Shown here: piece after piece, positions 60,661 through 64,000 of the stretch
Layout of the letters: each line of letters opens with the position of its first letter
How positions within the stretch are numbered: position 1 is the first letter of the stretch
NCBI RefSeq assembly: GCF_022524345.1
Contig: NZ_JAKWJU010000002.1
Location: 62,001 to 126,000, forward strand
DNA: 64,000 nt
From: Streptomyces marispadix
GTDB taxonomy: Bacteria > Actinomycetota > Actinomycetes > Streptomycetales > Streptomycetaceae
Direction: 5' to 3'
Program-made: the position numbers and the translations under genes
Notes under the pieces: generated by a model
What the model saw: the letters and a program-made list of their open reading frames with translations, nothing else
Databases searched by the model: none
Told to the model about the DNA's origin: nothing

Positions 60661-61095
60661 ATGCGATCCATGAACCACAGCCGTCGGAGGCGTGCAGACG
60701 AGAATCACCCGATATTCATTGCCAGTTCAGGTCGGCGTAGACGCCTGGTCCGGACGGCGGCGGTGACGGTCGGGTGCGCCTGCACCGGGTACATGGCGCT
60801 CTTCGTAGCTGTGTTCGGTGGTGTGCACGACCCTGCCGGGGATCAGCCCCCGCGTATGGATCAGCCCCTGCCGAGCAGCTCCTCACAGGACGACTCCGAT
60901 GTACCTGCGGGCGCTCACTTCCCGGCCCGCACAGCCTCCCCCCACAATTCGTCCTCCCCCCACGACCCCTCGGCCCCGACCAGGCCGGGACGTAAGACCA
61001 CACCCCCCACCCCCTACGGCGACCCCGCCGGAAGCAACACCAAGACCACCCCCACCCCCGCCACTTCGGCCCGTCCCGGCGGCGCGACCAGGTGA
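60661..61095 (+). CDS. Small single-pass membrane protein, MatA-like
   Basis: 144 residues. Arg-rich N-terminus (NHSRRRRADENHP, then GRRRRLVR), one membrane helix (about 31-55; TAAVTVGCACTGYMALFVAVFGG), and an external Pro/Ser/Thr-rich tail of about 85 residues, probably disordered. ATG 60661 fits a leaderless promoter; ATG 60670 is the alternative. Its stop overlaps the next gene's GTG (GTGA). By position and topology it fits the small partner (MatA) of the MatAB glucosamine-polymer synthase known from S. lividans and S. coelicolor, comparable to PgaD, but the sequence alone does not prove it. Confidence 0.7.
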   Translation: MRSMNHSRRRRADENHPIFIASSGRRRRLVRTAAVTVGCACTGYMALFVAVFGGVHDPAGDQPPRMDQPLPSSSSQDDSDVPAGAHFPARTASPHNSSSPHDPSAPTRPGRKTTPPTPYGDPAGSNTKTTPTPATSARPGGATR

Positions 61096-63173
61096 GCCGG
61101 CACGCGCTGCGCCGAGACCCACGGGGGCACTGGCTGCTGCTGGTGCTCTTCCTGCCCGTGGTCACCGCCGCCCTCCTCTTCGAGGGCTGGACGAACCACG
61201 AGGTCGACGCCGCACGCTACAAGGCCCCCTGCACCACCCCGATCCCGCGCGCCGCGGACAACGGGGACCCCGTACTGCGTCTCGACGGCAACAAGGTCGA
61301 GACGGCGTCCATGCCTGCCCGCACGGCGGCGCTGACCTTCAACGGCGGACCGGACCCGGTGTGGACGCCGCGCATCCTCGACCTGCTGCGCGACCGCCAC
61401 GCCAAGGCCACCTTCTTCGTCTACGGATCGCAGGCCACCCGGCACCCCGAACTGATACGGCGCATCCACGCCGAGGGTCACGAGATCGGCTCGTACACCT
61501 ACACCGGCGGCGACCTCGGCGTCGCCTCGCCGATCCGCTCGCAGCTCGAACTCTCCCTCACCCAGACCGCGCTCGCGGGCACCGCCGGTGTCAACACCGG
61601 CCTGCTGCGGCTGCCCCACACCAAGGCCGCGGACACGATGTGCGGCAAGGAGTGGACCGCGGCTCAGCGCAGCGCCGAGCAGGGCTATCTCCTCGTGGCG
61701 ACCGACCACAAGTCACGCAAGCCCTCGCAGGGAGTGATCCGCCAGTTCAGCCACACCGACCTCGGTTATCACGAGGCTGAGCAATTGCTCCGCAACCGGA
61801 ACGTCAAGAAGTTCACCACCGTCACAGGTGGGCTGGGACAGCAGTCCTCCATGACGACGGTGACCGCGGCCGAACGGCTGCGGGGTGAGGGGCTGATATG
61901 GGCGCGGACCCTGGGCCGCTTCTTCACCGAGGGCATGGCCTGGGCGCTCGGCATCGCCGGCGGCCTCGGCGTGCTGCGGCTGCTGATGCTCGTGCTGTTC
62001 GCCAGGGTCCATATGCGGCGCCTCCAGCGGTTCCGGCCGGGCTCGCCATGGCTGCGCGAGGTCAACGAGCCGGTGACGGTGCTGGTCCCCGCGCACAACG
62101 AGGAGGCGGGGATCGAGGCGACGGTGCGTTCGCTGCTGGCCTCGACACATCCGTACCTCCAGGTCATCGTCATCGACGACGGCTCGACGGACCGCACGGC
62201 GCAGATCGCCGAGGGCGTCAGGGACCCCCGTGTGACGGTCGTCCGGCAGCCCAACACGGGCAAGCCCGGTGCGCTCAACACCGGCCTGGGATACGCGCGT
62301 CACGACATCGTGGTGATGGTCGACGCGGACACCGTCTTCGAGCCCGACGCGCTCTTCCGGCTGATCCAGCCGCTGGCCCACCCGGCGATCGGCGCGGTCA
62401 GCGGCAACACCAAGGTCGGCAACAGGACCAAGCTGCTGGGCCGTTGGCAGCATCTGGAGTACGTGTTCGGCTTCAACCTCGACCGGCGGATGTTCGAGGT
62501 GCTGGAGTGCATGCCCACGGTGCCCGGCGCGATCGGCGCGTTCCGCAGGGACGCGCTGATGGGCATCGGCGGCGTCAGCGACGACACCCTGGCCGAGGAC
62601 ACGGACCTGACGATGGCGCTGTGGCGCGCGGGCTGGCGGGTCGTCTACGAGGAGTCGGCGATCGCGTGGACCGAAGTGCCGGGCAGCCTGGGCCAGTTGT
62701 GGCGGCAGCGCTACCGCTGGTGCTACGGCACGCTCCAGTCGATGTGGAAGCACCGCCGTGCCGTGCTGGAGGTCGGCCCGGCCGGGCGCTTCGGCCGCAG
62801 GGGCCTGAGCTATCTGGCGCTGTTCCAGATCGCGCTGCCGCTGTTCGCGCCCGTGGTGGACGTCTTCTTCCTCTACGGCGTCTTCTTCCGCGACCCCGCG
62901 CAGGCGGTGGGCGTCTGGCTGGGCTTCATGGCCGTCCAGATGGTCACGGCCGCCTACGCGCTGAAACTGGACCACGAGCGGATGCGCGAACTGTGGGCGC
63001 TGCCCTTGCAGCTCTTCGTCTACCGCCAGCTTCTCTACCTGGTCATCATCCAGTCGGTGGTGACCGCCATGCTCGGCAACCGGCTCAAGTGGCAGCGCAT
63101 GCGCCGCTCTGGCACGGCCGACGAGTACCTGCTCAGCGAACCGGTGCAGCGCAGGAGCCTGTTGCCGAAGTGA
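61092..63173 (+). CDS. MatB-like glycosyltransferase 2 with a degenerate polysaccharide deacetylase domain
   Basis: 693 residues. Membrane anchor (about 14-32), an external NodB-like domain (about 75-255), a helix (about 277-303), GT2 domain (about 323-560) and three to four C-terminal helices. The GT2 parts are intact: PAHNEE, DDGSTD, VDADT, EDTD and QRYRW, as in processive beta-glucosamine synthases (PgaC). The NodB metal motifs are not: TFDDGP has become TFNGGP (82-87), HTxxH has become YTYTG (135-139), and the RPP box reads RLPH. The deacetylase is therefore probably inactive. It likely polymerises N-acetylglucosamine at the membrane. Translationally coupled to the small upstream gene; the LCP gene follows by 46 bp. 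Confidence 0.9.
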   Translation: MSRHALRRDPRGHWLLLVLFLPVVTAALLFEGWTNHEVDAARYKAPCTTPIPRAADNGDPVLRLDGNKVETASMPARTAALTFNGGPDPVWTPRILDLLRDRHAKATFFVYGSQATRHPELIRRIHAEGHEIGSYTYTGGDLGVASPIRSQLELSLTQTALAGTAGVNTGLLRLPHTKAADTMCGKEWTAAQRSAEQGYLLVATDHKSRKPSQGVIRQFSHTDLGYHEAEQLLRNRNVKKFTTVTGGLGQQSSMTTVTAAERLRGEGLIWARTLGRFFTEGMAWALGIAGGLGVLRLLMLVLFARVHMRRLQRFRPGSPWLREVNEPVTVLVPAHNEEAGIEATVRSLLASTHPYLQVIVIDDGSTDRTAQIAEGVRDPRVTVVRQPNTGKPGALNTGLGYARHDIVVMVDADTVFEPDALFRLIQPLAHPAIGAVSGNTKVGNRTKLLGRWQHLEYVFGFNLDRRMFEVLECMPTVPGAIGAFRRDALMGIGGVSDDTLAEDTDLTMALWRAGWRVVYEESAIAWTEVPGSLGQLWRQRYRWCYGTLQSMWKHRRAVLEVGPAGRFGRRGLSYLALFQIALPLFAPVVDVFFLYGVFFRDPAQAVGVWLGFMAVQMVTAAYALKLDHERMRELWALPLQLFVYRQLLYLVIIQSVVTAMLGNRLKWQRMRRSGTADEYLLSEPVQRRSLLPK

Positions 63174-63219
63174 ACCACCGAACCTGACCGAGTCGACGTG
63201 ATCGAGGGAGAGTCGGACC

Positions 63220-64000
63220 ATGAAGGACCCACTTGACCAGTGGGCCGAGGGCGAGACGCCAGGGGCGTCTCAGGGGGATTCTCCGGGCTACACCGCCGAG
63301 TTGGCCGGCGAGTGGAGGCAGTACGGGCCCCGGGGCTCCAGCGTCCACGGCTGGTCCGGTACGGGGCAGGGCTGGGCCGTCTCGGACCCTGTGAACGTGC
63401 GGGGCCCCTCGCGGCGCGGCGACGGGCAGCCCCTGCGGCCGTCCTGGGAGACCAAGGAGACGATCAGGGGCGAGGTGGCCCGCTCGACGACGGAGCCGCT
63501 GCCCGGCGGTCCCGCCGCTCCGGCCCGCGCTCCGATGCCCGCGCCGGGGCAGCGGCAGACACCGCAGCCAGGCGGCCCGGGAGAGTACGCGGGTCCCGGC
63601 GGCCCGGGTGGGCCGGGAGGCCCCCAGGGTCCCGGAGGCGGAGGACACGGCGGCGGTCCGGCCGGTCCCGGTGGCGGCCCCGGCGGCATTCCGCCGTCCA
63701 GGGAGAACAACTCCCGCTTCGGTCCCACTCCCCCGCGTGCGCCGCGCCGCCCCAAGCGCCGCAGGCCGCTGCGGCGTGCGGCCGTGGTGCTGCTCGCCAC
63801 GATCCTCGTCGGTTCGGGCGGCACCTTTGCCTGGGCGGAGACGAAGCTCCAACGCGACGTGAATCTGGACAAGTTCAGCGGGCGTCCTGCCCCGGGGAAG
63901 GGCACCAACTACCTCATCGTCGGCTCCGACAGCCGCGAAGGACTCTCCGAGGCGGACAGGAAGCAGCTCCACACCGGTGTGTTCGGGGGCCGCCGTACGG
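63220..64000 (+). CDS. LytR-CpsA-Psr (LCP) family protein (3' end outside window)
   Basis: First 260 residues only. ATG 63220 with GAGGGAGAG upstream. A long cytosolic region rich in Gly and Pro (runs such as GPGGPGGPGGPQGPGGGG at about 125-155), a basic stop (RRPKRRRPLRR), one membrane helix (about 187-206) and the start of the LCP domain with GTNYLIVGSDSREGLSEADR at about 227-246, the pyrophosphate-binding strand. LCP enzymes transfer glycopolymers from undecaprenyl-PP to the cell wall. It probably belongs to the same operon as the MatB-like gene. Confidence 0.88.
   Translation, partial: MKDPLDQWAEGETPGASQGDSPGYTAELAGEWRQYGPRGSSVHGWSGTGQGWAVSDPVNVRGPSRRGDGQPLRPSWETKETIRGEVARSTTEPLPGGPAAPARAPMPAPGQRQTPQPGGPGEYAGPGGPGGPGGPQGPGGGGHGGGPAGPGGGPGGIPPSRENNSRFGPTPPRAPRRPKRRRPLRRAAVVLLATILVGSGGTFAWAETKLQRDVNLDKFSGRPAPGKGTNYLIVGSDSREGLSEADRKQLHTGVFGGRRT

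Overview
The window is high-G+C actinobacterial chromosome. G/C-ending codons, GTG and TTG starts, many leaderless-looking promoters and the gene content all point to Streptomyces or a close relative. The content includes a secreted tripeptidyl-peptidase, an M28 aminopeptidase, bioFBAD, purB, an ECF41-type sigma factor, a divergent third-type EF-Tu, and a MatAB-like polysaccharide synthase followed by an LCP protein. From memory only, a tripeptidyl aminopeptidase, bio genes, purB and tuf3 also lie near one another in the left part of the S. coelicolor chromosome; I could not check this synteny. I see no phage, insertion sequence, CRISPR array, rRNA or tRNA. The region reads as chromosomal core with small accessory modules.

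Layout. 1-6 kb: secreted peptidase (cut by the left edge), a TetR regulator with two near-identical operator-like sites before a divergent membrane protein, M28 aminopeptidase, a lone Phd-type antitoxin, and an atypical ClpP coupled to a small protein. 6-12 kb: bioF divergent from bioB-bioA-bioD, then a methyltransferase. 12-13 kb: a Fic-type toxin with a small antitoxin and its operator, and a small membrane protein. 13-19 kb: two overlapping CBS/CorC-type membrane proteins, an SGNH hydrolase, purB and mug. 19-25 kb: ROK and GntR regulators (tail to tail), an SDR gene sharing a DasR-like operator with the GntR gene, an ECF41 sigma factor and a divergent hydrolase. 25-36 kb: glutathionyl-hydroquinone reductase-like protein, VOC protein, amino acid permease, Tat-exported PhoD phosphatase, DUF1990, ACT-GNAT acetyltransferase, DUF885 hydrolase. 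36-47 kb: SDRs, sbcDC, asnB, an MFS exporter. 47-54 kb: YigZ, CoA-binding, GNAT, YbaK, XRE-cupin/EamA pair, left-handed beta-helix proteins, DedA, a hotdog protein and a spermidine synthase-like protein. 54-64 kb: tuf3-like EF-Tu, TVP38, uppP, a DMT transporter, then a long gene-free AT-richer stretch in front of a MatAB-like operon running into an LCP gene (cut by the right edge).

How genes work together. The bio genes convert pimeloyl-thioester to biotin; bioC and bioH are not recognisable here. SbcD and SbcC overlap by four bases and form a nuclease complex. UppP recycles undecaprenyl phosphate, the carrier used by LCP-type ligases, and the MatAB-like pair probably makes a surface glucosamine polymer, so the right end has a cell-surface theme.

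Most unusual points: (i) the ClpP keeps its Ser but has Glu in place of both the catalytic His and Asp; (ii) the polysaccharide deacetylase domain of the MatB-like protein has lost all its catalytic motifs while the glycosyltransferase is intact; (iii) a DasR-like operator sits between a GntR gene and an SDR gene; (iv) several promoters place a TANNNT -10 element 6 or 8 nt before a start codon that lacks a Shine-Dalgarno. Start codons were chosen from ribosome-binding sites, codon bias and overlaps; doubtful ones are stated.
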